Shown here one piece after another: positions 1 to 8,475 of a stretch of 64,000 nt of DNA. Position 1 is the first letter of the stretch. Every line of letters begins with the position of its first letter. The notes below the pieces were generated by a model. That model was given only the letters and a program-made list of their open reading frames with translations, was not told the origin of the DNA and did not search any database. The stretch lies in contig CAZIZN010000006.1 in NCBI GenBank assembly GCA_964543795.1, positions 1 through 64,000 of the forward strand, in the 5' to 3' direction. Origin of the DNA: JACKIC01 sp964543795. Its GTDB lineage: Bacteria; Planctomycetota; UBA1135; UBA2386. Position numbers and translations under genes: made by a program.

Positions 1-48
1 TTCGCCTTCAATCTTCAGCCGGGGACTCTCGTCCCGTGGCGCAGACTC

Positions 49-1023
49 CTAGTCGCCTTCGGCGAGCGCCCGCAGCTTGCGCATCAGGCGCACGTGCGAC
101 TTCTTGTCGAGGGCGAGCATGCCGACGTAGTCGCCGGCCTCCGGGATGTCGTCGAACAGCTGGCTGCCGCCGCCCACACGCACGTCGGCGGCGACCGAGA
201 TGTGGCCGTTGGCGGCGACGAAGCCGCCGAAGATGCAGCGGTCGCCGATCGTCGTCGACCCGGCGATCGCGCAGCCCGCGGCCATCAGCACGTCGCGGCC
301 GATGTTGCAGTTGTGGGCGATGTGGCAGTGGTTGTCGAACTTGCTGCCGCGCCCGATCCGCGTGTCGCCGAGCGCGCCGCAGTCGACCGCGCAGCCCGCG
401 CCGAACTCGACGTCGTCCTCGATCACGACACCGCCGAGCTGCGGTACCTTGATCCAGCCGCTCGCGTCGCGCGCGTAGCCGAAGCCGTCGCTGCCGATGA
501 CGCAGCCCGAATGCAGCACGACCCGGTCGCCCAGGCGCACCCTGCCGTAGACGGCGACGTTCTGGTGGACGACGCAGTCGCGGCCGATCTCGGCACCGTC
601 GGCGATCGTCGTGCCCGCCTCGATCCTCGTCCCCGCGGCGATCCGGCAGCGACCGATCACCGCGCCGGCACCGATGTGCACGGGAGCCTCGAGCCGGGCC
701 CCCTCGTCGACGATCGCCCTCGGGTGCACGAAGTGCACCGTGGCGCGCGGCGGCGGGTGGAAGAAGCCCGCGACCTTCGCGTACGCCACGTGCACGTCCG
801 CGACGAGGATCTGGCTGGCCTGCGTGTCGAGTTCGGCAGCGGTCAGCACCGCGCCGGCGCGCGTCGTGCGCGCCAGGTCGGCGTAGCGCGGATGCCGCAC
901 GAAGCCGATCTGGGCGGGCTCCGCCGTCCGCAGGTCACCGAGGCCACGCAACACCCGCGCGCCGTCGCCGACCACACGCCCATCGACCAACGCCGCGAGC
1001 GCGGCAACCGTGGCTTCCGTCAT
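49..1023 (-). CDS. lpxD: UDP-3-O-acylglucosamine N-acyltransferase LpxD
   Basis: LpxD adds the N-linked 3-hydroxyacyl chain from acyl-ACP to UDP-3-O-acylglucosamine, the third step of lipid A synthesis, in the cytoplasm. The 324-aa length is close to the family's usual ~340. An N-terminal uridine-binding domain (about residues 1-100) is followed by a left-handed beta-helix of hexapeptide repeats. The GSDGFGY motif and the IAHN motif, which carries the catalytic histidine, are both visible. The ATG overlaps the stop of the upstream membrane-protein gene (ATGA), so the two are translationally coupled. Its presence implies that the cell makes lipid A and has a true outer membrane. No other lpx gene is in the window. 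Confidence 0.95.
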   Translation of the reverse strand: MTEATVAALAALVDGRVVGDGARVLRGLGDLRTAEPAQIGFVRHPRYADLARTTRAGAVLTAAELDTQASQILVADVHVAYAKVAGFFHPPPRATVHFVHPRAIVDEGARLEAPVHIGAGAVIGRCRIAAGTRIEAGTTIADGAEIGRDCVVHQNVAVYGRVRLGDRVVLHSGCVIGSDGFGYARDASGWIKVPQLGGVVIEDDVEFGAGCAVDCGALGDTRIGRGSKFDNHCHIAHNCNIGRDVLMAAGCAIAGSTTIGDRCIFGGFVAANGHISVAADVRVGGGSQLFDDIPEAGDYVGMLALDKKSHVRLMRKLRALAEGD

Positions 1024-3545
1024 GGGCCGCGATTATGCAGCGCGCGCAGGCGCGCCGCCGCAGCGTTCCAGTCTTCGCGCGAACCCGCGGGATCGTAGGC
1101 GACGGGCCCGCCGGGGAGGTCGGCGAGCACGGCGGCCGCCGTCTGCCGCACCGCGAGGTCGTCCGCGGTCATGAGCAGCGCGAGCGCGTCGAGCGAGCGT
1201 GCATCGGTGCGCCGCACGAGTGCGGGCGCCAGCGTCGTCGGCGCCGTGCGCGCCAGCGGCGCCAGCGCCGCCGGCATCGGCAGATCGCCGCGCCAGAGGC
1301 CGAGCAGTTCGGCGCTGCGCCCCTGCGCGGCCAGCACGCGACCCGCTTCGGCGAGCACGAACGGGTCCGCGAGTTCGCGCAGCGCCTGTGCCGCCGCGGG
1401 CGGCAGCGGGCCGTCGGCGAGTCGATCGACGAGCGCCCGCGCACAGCGGGCCGGAAAGCGGGCCCGCAGCGCCACCGCGAAGGCGCCGTCGCCGACCGAC
1501 AACTCGGCGAGGCGCCGACCCGCCGGCAGTGCCGCGACGTCCTCGAGTTCGCCGGTGCGCCGGCGCGGCTGCGGCAGACCGGCCAGCACCGGCGGCAGCG
1601 CGTCGAACAACGTCGGATCGATCGCCGCCGCCCGCAGCGCGGCGGCTTCGGGAGCGAGCAGCGACACCCCGTCGGCAGCGCCGAGCCCGAGGGCCGCCTG
1701 CAGCTCCGCGGCGGGCGCGCCGCGGTGCAGCAGGCGCGCCGCTTCCCGCTGCGCCCGTTCGCGCTCTTCGGCGCCGATGCCGCCGGGCGCGGCGATGCCG
1801 CGGACCGTCTCGACGGCGCGCCGCACGGCGGCGGTCTCCCCCACCCAGCGCCACAGCAGCGCGTCCGGCCCGGCCGCGGGCGGCGCCGGCGGCGGCTGCA
1901 GCAGTTCGTGCAACACGCGCAGCGCCGCGGGGCGGCCCACCGCCAGACCGTCGTCGTCGCGCGGCGCCGGCGCGGCGGCGACGGTACCGAGCAGCGCGCG
2001 TTCGAGGTCGGCACATTCGCCGACGTGGGCCGCGTGGGCGAGCCAGCGCGCGGCGGCGGGCCAGCTCGCGATCTCGCCGCGGCCCGCGAGGTCGGGCGCG
2101 CGGCCGGCGCTCAACAGCACCGCGCAGTCGCCGACCGCGAACACGCCGTTCCACGGGTGCGCCACAGCCGCTGCTGCGAGCAGCCGGCGCAAGCGGTCCG
2201 GCGGCACGCCGTCGAGCAGGAACGGCTGCACGACGCAGCCGGTCCCGACCACGCGGCGCAGCAGCTGCTGGACCTCGAGCAGCAGCAGGTCGCCGGCCAG
2301 TTCGTGCAGCGGCTCGCCGACGACGATCGCCTGACGCGCCGCGGCAGGCAGCGCCTCGAGCACCGCGCGCCAGGGTGGTGCATGTACGAACGACCCGACC
2401 GGCGGTGGTCCCGGCACAGGCGGAACCGGGCCGTCGAGCAGGAGCCGCGCCGCCAGTTCGCGCGGCACCGGCCGCAACGTCGCCACGTCGACCTCGACGC
2501 ACGCGACGGTGCGCAGCGCCTCGGCCAGCCGGCTCGGCTCGGCGCCGAGCAACAGGATGCGGTCCCCGGCCGCAGCCTGGGTGCCGACCAGCACCGCGGC
2601 CAGTTCGGCGTGCACCCGCTCGGGCCCCGCGACGTCGACGACGATGTCGTCCCACTGCAGCAGCAGTTCCTGCTTCGCGCGGTCGTAGGCGACGGCCGCC
2701 CGGCCCTCGTCGGCGACCTCGACACAGCGCGGCGGGCGCGGCGAGCCGGCGCGGACCGGCACCAGCGCCGCGCCCACCACGGCCAGTCCGGCGAGCAACG
2801 GCAGCAGGGCCCCCGTCGGCGCTGCGACGCCGAGCAGCAACACGGCCGCCGCGAGCCACGGTCCGCGCGACGGCGCGCCGTCGGCGAGCCCGGCGATCGC
2901 GAGGGCGAGCGCAACCAGCGCGAGCAGGCGCACGAGCCCGGCGCGAGGCTCACCCGGCGCGCGATCCGGCCCCGGTTCCACGGGCATGGTGGCGACGAGC
3001 GCCAGGGCCACGGCGGCGCCCGCGGCCACCACGAACCCGGCACTCGCCGCGCAGCCTGCCGCCGCCGCCACGTGCCAGGCCATCGCGGCGGCCGCCGCCG
3101 CGACCGCGCCGCCGGCCATCCAGAGGGCGCGGGCGACCTGCGCCCCGCCGCGCGGCAGGCTGCCTGCCGGGAAGAGGGACACCGCGCCGCCGAGCCCGAG
3201 CCCGAACACCGTGCCCAGCGCCGCGGCGACGAGGCACGCGACCGTCTGCCCGGGGGCGCCCGCAGGACTGCTGCCGGCGATCAGCGCCGCGGCGGCGAGC
3301 GAACCGGCCGCGGCCGCACCGGCGACCAGGCGTCGCCGCAATGCTCCCCTGCTCCACCAGCCGACCCCGCCGCCGATCGTCAAGGCCAGCCAGCCGCCGT
3401 AGGGATCGTCGACCGCCCCGGCGGCGAGTTGGGCCGTGAAGGCGCCGCAGCCGGCCGCGATCAGGAGCCACGCGACGGCTGCCCCGGCGAGCGGCAGCGG
3501 GCGCGCCGATGCAGCAGGGTCACGCGAGTCGACGACGAGGTCCAT
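1020..3545 (-). CDS. Polytopic membrane protein with degenerate spermidine-synthase-like domain
   Basis: 841 aa. The first ~270 residues are almost entirely hydrophobic, with about nine or ten membrane segments. A soluble domain follows that resembles spermidine-synthase-like proteins: a beta-alpha-beta start (DRILLLGAEPSRL), a conserved-looking acidic strand (VACVEVDV) and a final WNGVFAVGDCAVLLS strand. The glycine-rich cofactor loop is degenerate, so catalysis is doubtful. The C-terminal ~250 residues look like alpha-helical repeats. The start ATG at 3545 was chosen because the open frame further upstream is only the antisense shadow of the PTS IIA gene. It lies 41 bp after ptsIIA and overlaps lpxD by ATGA, so it probably sits in one operon with both. 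The real function is unknown. Confidence 0.75.
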   Translation of the reverse strand: MDLVVDSRDPAASARPLPLAGAAVAWLLIAAGCGAFTAQLAAGAVDDPYGGWLALTIGGGVGWWSRGALRRRLVAGAAAAGSLAAAALIAGSSPAGAPGQTVACLVAAALGTVFGLGLGGAVSLFPAGSLPRGGAQVARALWMAGGAVAAAAAAMAWHVAAAAGCAASAGFVVAAGAAVALALVATMPVEPGPDRAPGEPRAGLVRLLALVALALAIAGLADGAPSRGPWLAAAVLLLGVAAPTGALLPLLAGLAVVGAALVPVRAGSPRPPRCVEVADEGRAAVAYDRAKQELLLQWDDIVVDVAGPERVHAELAAVLVGTQAAAGDRILLLGAEPSRLAEALRTVACVEVDVATLRPVPRELAARLLLDGPVPPVPGPPPVGSFVHAPPWRAVLEALPAAARQAIVVGEPLHELAGDLLLLEVQQLLRRVVGTGCVVQPFLLDGVPPDRLRRLLAAAAVAHPWNGVFAVGDCAVLLSAGRAPDLAGRGEIASWPAAARWLAHAAHVGECADLERALLGTVAAAPAPRDDDGLAVGRPAALRVLHELLQPPPAPPAAGPDALLWRWVGETAAVRRAVETVRGIAAPGGIGAEERERAQREAARLLHRGAPAAELQAALGLGAADGVSLLAPEAAALRAAAIDPTLFDALPPVLAGLPQPRRRTGELEDVAALPAGRRLAELSVGDGAFAVALRARFPARCARALVDRLADGPLPPAAAQALRELADPFVLAEAGRVLAAQGRSAELLGLWRGDLPMPAALAPLARTAPTTLAPALVRRTDARSLDALALLMTADDLAVRQTAAAVLADLPGGPVAYDPAGSREDWNAAAARLRALHNRGP

Positions 3546-3586
3546 GGACGGCGCCGCAGGATAACGCGTCGGCGCCGGGCCGCTCG

Positions 3587-4057
3587 CTAGCGCGGCTGGC
3601 TCTGCAGCTCTGCGAGGGCCTGCACCACGGTCTCGGCGTCGGTGCAGCGCAAGAGCCGGTCGCGGACCTCGGCGCGCGACAGCAGTTTGGCGATCTCGGC
3701 GAGGGTCTTGATGTGCGCGAGCTTCTTGCTGCGCGGGATCACCAGCCCGATCACGATCTTCGCCGGCGCACCGTCGAGCGTCTCGAACGGGATGCCGTGC
3801 GGACTGATGCCGAGCACCGCGACGAGATCGTCGATCCCATCGATCGCCGCGTGCGGAATGGCGATGCCGTGCTCCATGCCGGTCGTCATGCTGCGTTCGC
3901 GCGCGACCAGCGCCTGCTCGACGGCCGGGACCAGCGCCTCGCCGTAGCGGCCCGCCCGCACCGGCACGCGCGCCAGGATCCCGAGCACCTGCCACTTGTC
4001 CGCCGCCTGCAGCGGCAATTCCACGAGGTCCCTGGTGATGAGGTCGGAGAGCTTCAT
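3587..4057 (-). CDS. PTS EIIA domain protein (PtsN/fructose type)
   Basis: 156 aa, the full length of a single EIIA domain of the mannitol/fructose/PtsN class. The phospho-accepting histidine is in GIAIPHA (His69), followed by the typical alternating core (VLGISPHGIPFETLDGAPAKIVIGLVIP) and the helix AHIKTLAEIAKLL. A stand-alone EIIA with no EIIB/EIIC nearby points to a regulatory (nitrogen-PTS-like) role rather than sugar transport; that is inference. It heads a three-gene minus-strand cluster with the membrane protein and lpxD. A terminator-like hairpin lies ~125 nt upstream of the start. Confidence 0.9.
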   Translation of the reverse strand: MKLSDLITRDLVELPLQAADKWQVLGILARVPVRAGRYGEALVPAVEQALVARERSMTTGMEHGIAIPHAAIDGIDDLVAVLGISPHGIPFETLDGAPAKIVIGLVIPRSKKLAHIKTLAEIAKLLSRAEVRDRLLRCTDAETVVQALAELQSQPR

Positions 4058-4181
4058 GTCTCGCGAAGGCGTGCAGCGAGTCACCTCGCGACGTCGGCGC
4101 CGAATGCAAGCTTGCGCGCAGAAGTGGTGCAATCGGAAACTCGGAAACCAGGACTTCCGGCTTCCTTGCTTCGGCGAGCGG

Positions 4182-4211
4182 AAATAAAAACCCTCCGCCC
4201 TCGGTCGGAGG
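4182..4211 (-). terminator. Terminator-like hairpin upstream of PTS IIA gene
   Basis: On the minus strand a 6-bp GC stem (CCTCCG at 4206-4211 read on that strand, CGGAGG at 4192-4197) with an 8-nt loop is followed directly by GTTTTTATTT. This is a classic intrinsic terminator shape. It faces transcription coming from inside gspD toward the PTS IIA gene, so it acts either as an attenuator in that gene's leader or as insulation against antisense transcripts. An AAGGAGGAG box and an ATG (4216-4218) with a 45-codon frame overlap the stem. Confidence 0.55.
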
Positions 4212-4258
4212 CGGCCATCGGCTCCTCCTTGGTGGGGCTCCCGCGCGATCCAGTGAAG

Positions 4259-6709
4259 ATGCCCAAAGCAGTCCAGCGTCCCGATCCTGTCGCCTCGTTC
4301 CGCACCGGTCTCGGGGTCCTCGCTCACCGGGTCCTTGCTCATCGGGCCCTCGCCAGGCGGGTCCTCGCTCCTCGGGCCCTCGCTCCTCGGGCCCTCGCCG
4401 CGATCGCCCTCGCCGGACTCGTGGCGCTGTCGCCGCCGGCCGCCGCCCAGAACCAGCAGCCGCCGGCTGCTCAGGATCCCAGCCCGACCCCGCGCATGGT
4501 CGTCGACGAAGCGACCGACACGATCGCCATCTCGATGAACGAGAGCAACGGCATGGACCTGCCCGAGTTCATCAAGTGGGCCTGCGAGGTCACCGGCCGC
4601 GTCTTCACCTACAACGAGGCCGAGCTGATGATCGGCGGCGGCCAGCCCGGCAGCAACAAGGTCACCTACCTGGGCACGCTGCGGTTCCCGCGCAGCCGCT
4701 TCAAGGAGGACTTCTTCGCCTTCTTCCAGACGATGCTCTACATCAAGAACTTCGCCGTGGTGCCGCGCGGCGAAGGCGGGCTGGAGATCCTCGAGATCGT
4801 CAACGCCGGCGGCCCGCGCGTGAAGGAGATCACCAACGGCGCCAAGTACGTCACGCCCGACGAACTGCCGGCCTACCGCAGCCAGACCGGCGTGCCGATC
4901 CTGACGACGGTGCCGCTCAAGAACATCAACGCGACGATCGCCACCAACGCGCTGCGACCGTTCTTCGCGGCGACGGGCGCCCCGCAGGGTGGCGGCGGGC
5001 TCACGCTCGGCAACGTCGGCAACAACACCGCGATGCTGCTGCAGGGCTACGGTCCGCAGGTCTACGCCGCGAGCGAACTGCTCAAGCTCGTCGACGTGCC
5101 CGTCGAGCAGCCCAACCTGCTGGTGCAGGTGGTCGTGCTCGACCACGCCGCGCCCGAGGAACTCGAGCCGATCCTGACCGACGTGCTCGAGAGCCGCAGC
5201 CGCATCCGCCAACAGGTTCTCCAGGAGCAGGGGGCGGCCCAGGGAGCAGCCGGCGCCGCATCGGGCCAGCCGCAGCTCAAGGTCGTCGTCAACTCGACGC
5301 AGAAGGCGCTCGTGCTCAGCGGCACGCGCGAGCAGGTCGACGAAGCGCTCGGACTGATCGCGCGGCTCGACGTGCCGGGGCAGCCGATCGACGGCCAGGC
5401 CAGCGTGATCCGCCTCAAGAACGTGCTCGCCGACGACCTGCGCACGACGCTGAACCAGTTCATGCAGGACGACAACCAGGCCGAGCAGCAGGCCCAGCAG
5501 GGTGCCGGTGCCGGCGCCACGCCGGCGCGCCGCACGCGCCGCACGGTCATCCAGGCCCACAAGGAGAGCAACAGCCTGCTCGTGTCCGCCGCGCAGACGA
5601 AGTACAAGCAGATCCTGGCGCTGATCGACAACCTCGACACGCGCCAGCCGCAGGTGCTCATCGAAGCCGCGCTCGTCGAACTGACCACCGGCGACCTGGA
5701 CCAGCTCGGCGTCGAACTCGGCCTGATCGACCTCAAGGAGAGCGGCGACTTCACGCGCGGCTTCGGCTTCACGAGCTTCGGCCAGTCGGCCTTCTCGGAC
5801 CAGGACGACGACGGCATCCCGGACACACGTCTGCCGGACTTCGAGAACCCGCTGCAGGGCCTAACGGGCGGCATCATCAGCGGCGGCGACTTCGCCGTGC
5901 CGGTGCTCATCAACGCGCTGTCGACCAACGACGAGGCCAACATCCTGTCGCTGCCCAGCGTGCTCGTGAACAACAACGAGACGGCGATCGTCAAGACCGA
6001 GGAAGAGCGCCCGACGCAGACCCAGAACCAGGGCACGGCGACGACCTCGAGCGGCGTGGGCACGCCGCGCAACGCGGGCATCACGCTCGAGATCTCCCCG
6101 ACGATCTCGCCGAACAACTACCTGCGGCTCAACATCAGTCTGGAGGTCTCGCGCTTCGTCGGCGCCTTCGACCCCAACTCCGTCACGGGCGGCGGCATCG
6201 TGCTGCGGCGCACCATCAAGACGCAGGTGACGATGCCGTCCGACGCGACGATGGTGCTCGGCGGCGTGATCGAGGACAGCGAGTCGTACAGCGACGGCGG
6301 CGTGCCGTTCCTGAAGGACATCCCGCTGCTCGGCTTCCTGTTCCGGCGCAGCGAGAGCACCTCGAACAAGACCAACCTCTACTTCTTCGTCACGCCGACG
6401 ATCCTCGACGAGGACGACTTCCAGGACCTCTACCACAAGAGCCTGTCGAAGAAGCTCGAGGCGCAGGACTACATCGGCGAACGCCGCCTGCGCCTGATCG
6501 ACCGCCGGTGGACGGGCAACGTCGGTTCGCAGGCGCGCACGCTCGAGGATCCGGGGGCCAGCACCGAGGACCTCGACATCCAGGGCGAGTACGAGATGCC
6601 GACCTACCGCCGCTCGCTGCCGAACGAGAACACGACCAAGCCCGGCCAGCCGAGCGCTCCCAGTGCGCCCGGCACCACGCCCGGGAGTGGCGGAGCGATC
6701 CAGCGATGA
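4259..6709 (+). CDS. gspD: Type II secretion/type IV pilus secretin GspD
   Basis: Outer-membrane secretin that forms the exit pore of a type II secretion or type IV pilus machine. 816 aa from ATG 4259; a GTG at 4253 is an alternative and neither has a clear ribosome-binding site. The signal peptide has an unusually long, arginine-rich n-region built from a pentapeptide repeat, then the hydrophobic core ALAAIALAGLVALSPPAAA. N0/N1-type domains follow (for example NATIATNALRPFF and a glycine-rich GGGGLTLGNVGNNTA segment). The secretin domain occupies the C-terminal third (VPVLINALSTNDEANILSLP and, near the end, TNLYFFVTPTI). The stop overlaps the gspE start (ATGA). Confidence 0.93.
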   Translation: MPKAVQRPDPVASFRTGLGVLAHRVLAHRALARRVLAPRALAPRALAAIALAGLVALSPPAAAQNQQPPAAQDPSPTPRMVVDEATDTIAISMNESNGMDLPEFIKWACEVTGRVFTYNEAELMIGGGQPGSNKVTYLGTLRFPRSRFKEDFFAFFQTMLYIKNFAVVPRGEGGLEILEIVNAGGPRVKEITNGAKYVTPDELPAYRSQTGVPILTTVPLKNINATIATNALRPFFAATGAPQGGGGLTLGNVGNNTAMLLQGYGPQVYAASELLKLVDVPVEQPNLLVQVVVLDHAAPEELEPILTDVLESRSRIRQQVLQEQGAAQGAAGAASGQPQLKVVVNSTQKALVLSGTREQVDEALGLIARLDVPGQPIDGQASVIRLKNVLADDLRTTLNQFMQDDNQAEQQAQQGAGAGATPARRTRRTVIQAHKESNSLLVSAAQTKYKQILALIDNLDTRQPQVLIEAALVELTTGDLDQLGVELGLIDLKESGDFTRGFGFTSFGQSAFSDQDDDGIPDTRLPDFENPLQGLTGGIISGGDFAVPVLINALSTNDEANILSLPSVLVNNNETAIVKTEEERPTQTQNQGTATTSSGVGTPRNAGITLEISPTISPNNYLRLNISLEVSRFVGAFDPNSVTGGGIVLRRTIKTQVTMPSDATMVLGGVIEDSESYSDGGVPFLKDIPLLGFLFRRSESTSNKTNLYFFVTPTILDEDDFQDLYHKSLSKKLEAQDYIGERRLRLIDRRWTGNVGSQARTLEDPGASTEDLDIQGEYEMPTYRRSLPNENTTKPGQPSAPSAPGTTPGSGGAIQR
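4314..4403 (+). repeat. 15-bp tandem repeat inside gspD signal peptide
   Basis: Six in-frame units of about 15 bp beginning GGGTCCT or GGGCCCT and continuing CGCTCACC/CGCTCCTC encode LAHRV, LAHRA, LARRV, LAPRA, LAPRA and LAAIA. The copies merge into the hydrophobic core of the signal peptide. The unit length is a multiple of three, so copy-number changes would alter only the length of the n-region. Confidence 0.85.
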
Positions 6710-8442
6710 CCGGCACCGCGCCATCCAACCGGCTCTTCTCCGACCGCATCCGCGAGGGCCTGCTGCGCAAGGCCGGGCTCACCCAGGCGCAGATCGACGA
6801 CGCGCTCCTCACCGAGCGCGAGACCGGCCAGCAGCTCGACCAGATCCTGGTCGGCAAGAACCTGCTGCCCGAGAGCAAGTGCCTCCAGTTCTTCGGCGAC
6901 TTCCTCGGGCTCGAGTTCCGGCCGAGCCTCGACGGAGTCGGGGTGCCCTCGCAGTTCATCCACCTCGTGCCGGTGCAGTTCGCGCGCACGCACGGCCTGT
7001 GCGCCATCGAGGACAAGGACGGCGTGCTGCGCGTGGCGACCCATCGACCGCTCGACGTGCAGCCGATGGACGACCTCGCCACGATGCTCGGCCGCGAGGT
7101 CGAGGCGGTGCTGGCGACGCGCGCGGAGATCGCCAACCTGATCAACCGCGCCTATCGGCACAAGGCCGACGGCGTCGACGAGGCGCTGCAGGACGTCAAG
7201 GACACCGACATCGTCAGCATCGCCGAGAACATCCAGGAGTCCGAAGACCTCCTCGATGCGAACAAGGCGCCGGTCATCAAGCTGGTCAACATGCTGCTGT
7301 TCCAGGCGCTCAAGCTGCGCGCCTCGGACATCCACCTGCAGCCCTACGCCGACCGCCTGCAGGTGCGCATGCGCATCGACGGCGTGCTCTACGACATGGA
7401 GTCGATCCCGCGCCGCGCGCAGGAGGCGATCGTGTCGCGCGTCAAGGTCATGGGCAAGATGGACATCGCCGAGCGCCGCCTGCCGCAGGACGGCCGCGCG
7501 TCGATCCGCGTCGGCGACGGCGACGTCGACGTGCGCATCAGCACGGTGCCCGTCGCGGGCGGCGAGCGCGTCGTGTTCCGCATCCTCGACAAGACGACGA
7601 AGATCTACTCGCTGGACCAGATCGGCCTCACCGAGGACAGCCAGCGCACGATCCAGCGCTACATCAACTACAGCCACGGCGTGATCTTCGTCACGGGCCC
7701 GACCGGCTCCGGCAAGACCACCACGCTCTACGCCTGCCTCGACGCGATCAACGCGCCCGAGCTGAACATCCTGACCATCGAGGACCCGGTCGAATACAAC
7801 CTCGACGGCATCAGCCAGGTGCAGGTCAACGTCAAGAAGGGGCTGACCTTCGCGGCGGGCCTGCGCTCGTTCCTGCGCCAGGACCCGGACGTGATGATGG
7901 TCGGCGAGGTGCGCGACACCGAGACGGCCGACATCGCGATCCGCGCCGCGCTCACGGGCCACCTGGTGTTCTCGACCGTGCACACGAACGATTCGGCGTC
8001 GACGATCACCCGCCTCATCGACATCGGTGTCGAACCCTACCTCGTCTCGTCGTCGTTGCTGCTCGTGATCGCCCAACGCCTGCTGCGCACGGTCTGCCCG
8101 AACTGCCGCGAACCGGTCGAGCCCGACCAGCGGCAACGCTACTTCCTCGAGGACCTCAAGCTCACGCCGGACCACTTCCCCGGCGGCAAGCTGATGGTCG
8201 GCCGCGGCTGCGACGAGTGTTTCCGCTCGGGCTTCGCGGGCCGCACGGCGATCTACGAAGTGATGCCGATCGATCCGGTCATCCAGGAGCAGATCATCGA
8301 CAAGGCCACGGCCAGCCAGATCAAGCGCGGCGCCCTCGAACGCGGTCTCAAGACGCTGCGCATGGACGGCGTCGAGAAGCTGCTCGCCGGCATGACGACG
8401 CCCGACGAAGTCCTGCGCGTGACGCAGCTCGACGTTCTGTAG
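6706..8442 (+). CDS. gspE: Type II secretion/pilus assembly ATPase GspE (PilB family)
   Basis: Hexameric cytoplasmic ATPase that powers pseudopilus or pilus polymerisation. 578 aa, a normal length. An N-terminal MshEN-type domain (about residues 1-160) precedes the ATPase core. Walker A GPTGSGKTTT lies near residue 331, followed by the Asp box (LNILTIEDPVEYNLDGISQ), Walker B with RQDPDVMMVGEVRD, and the His box (GHLVFSTVHTND). A tetracysteine zinc element is present (CPNC near 463, CDEC near 501). It is translationally coupled to gspD and is followed by gspF after 33 bp. Confidence 0.96.
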   Translation: MTGTAPSNRLFSDRIREGLLRKAGLTQAQIDDALLTERETGQQLDQILVGKNLLPESKCLQFFGDFLGLEFRPSLDGVGVPSQFIHLVPVQFARTHGLCAIEDKDGVLRVATHRPLDVQPMDDLATMLGREVEAVLATRAEIANLINRAYRHKADGVDEALQDVKDTDIVSIAENIQESEDLLDANKAPVIKLVNMLLFQALKLRASDIHLQPYADRLQVRMRIDGVLYDMESIPRRAQEAIVSRVKVMGKMDIAERRLPQDGRASIRVGDGDVDVRISTVPVAGGERVVFRILDKTTKIYSLDQIGLTEDSQRTIQRYINYSHGVIFVTGPTGSGKTTTLYACLDAINAPELNILTIEDPVEYNLDGISQVQVNVKKGLTFAAGLRSFLRQDPDVMMVGEVRDTETADIAIRAALTGHLVFSTVHTNDSASTITRLIDIGVEPYLVSSSLLLVIAQRLLRTVCPNCREPVEPDQRQRYFLEDLKLTPDHFPGGKLMVGRGCDECFRSGFAGRTAIYEVMPIDPVIQEQIIDKATASQIKRGALERGLKTLRMDGVEKLLAGMTTPDEVLRVTQLDVL

Positions 8443-8475
8443 GCTGCCCGCCCTCCTCCCAGAGCTCAGCATCGC

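Noticed and set aside
3546..4109. N-terminal extension of the membrane protein frame up to 4109
   Set aside because: It is antisense-frame shadow of the PTS IIA gene, very rich in Arg and Ala with no domain; the hydrophobic start at 3545 is natural.
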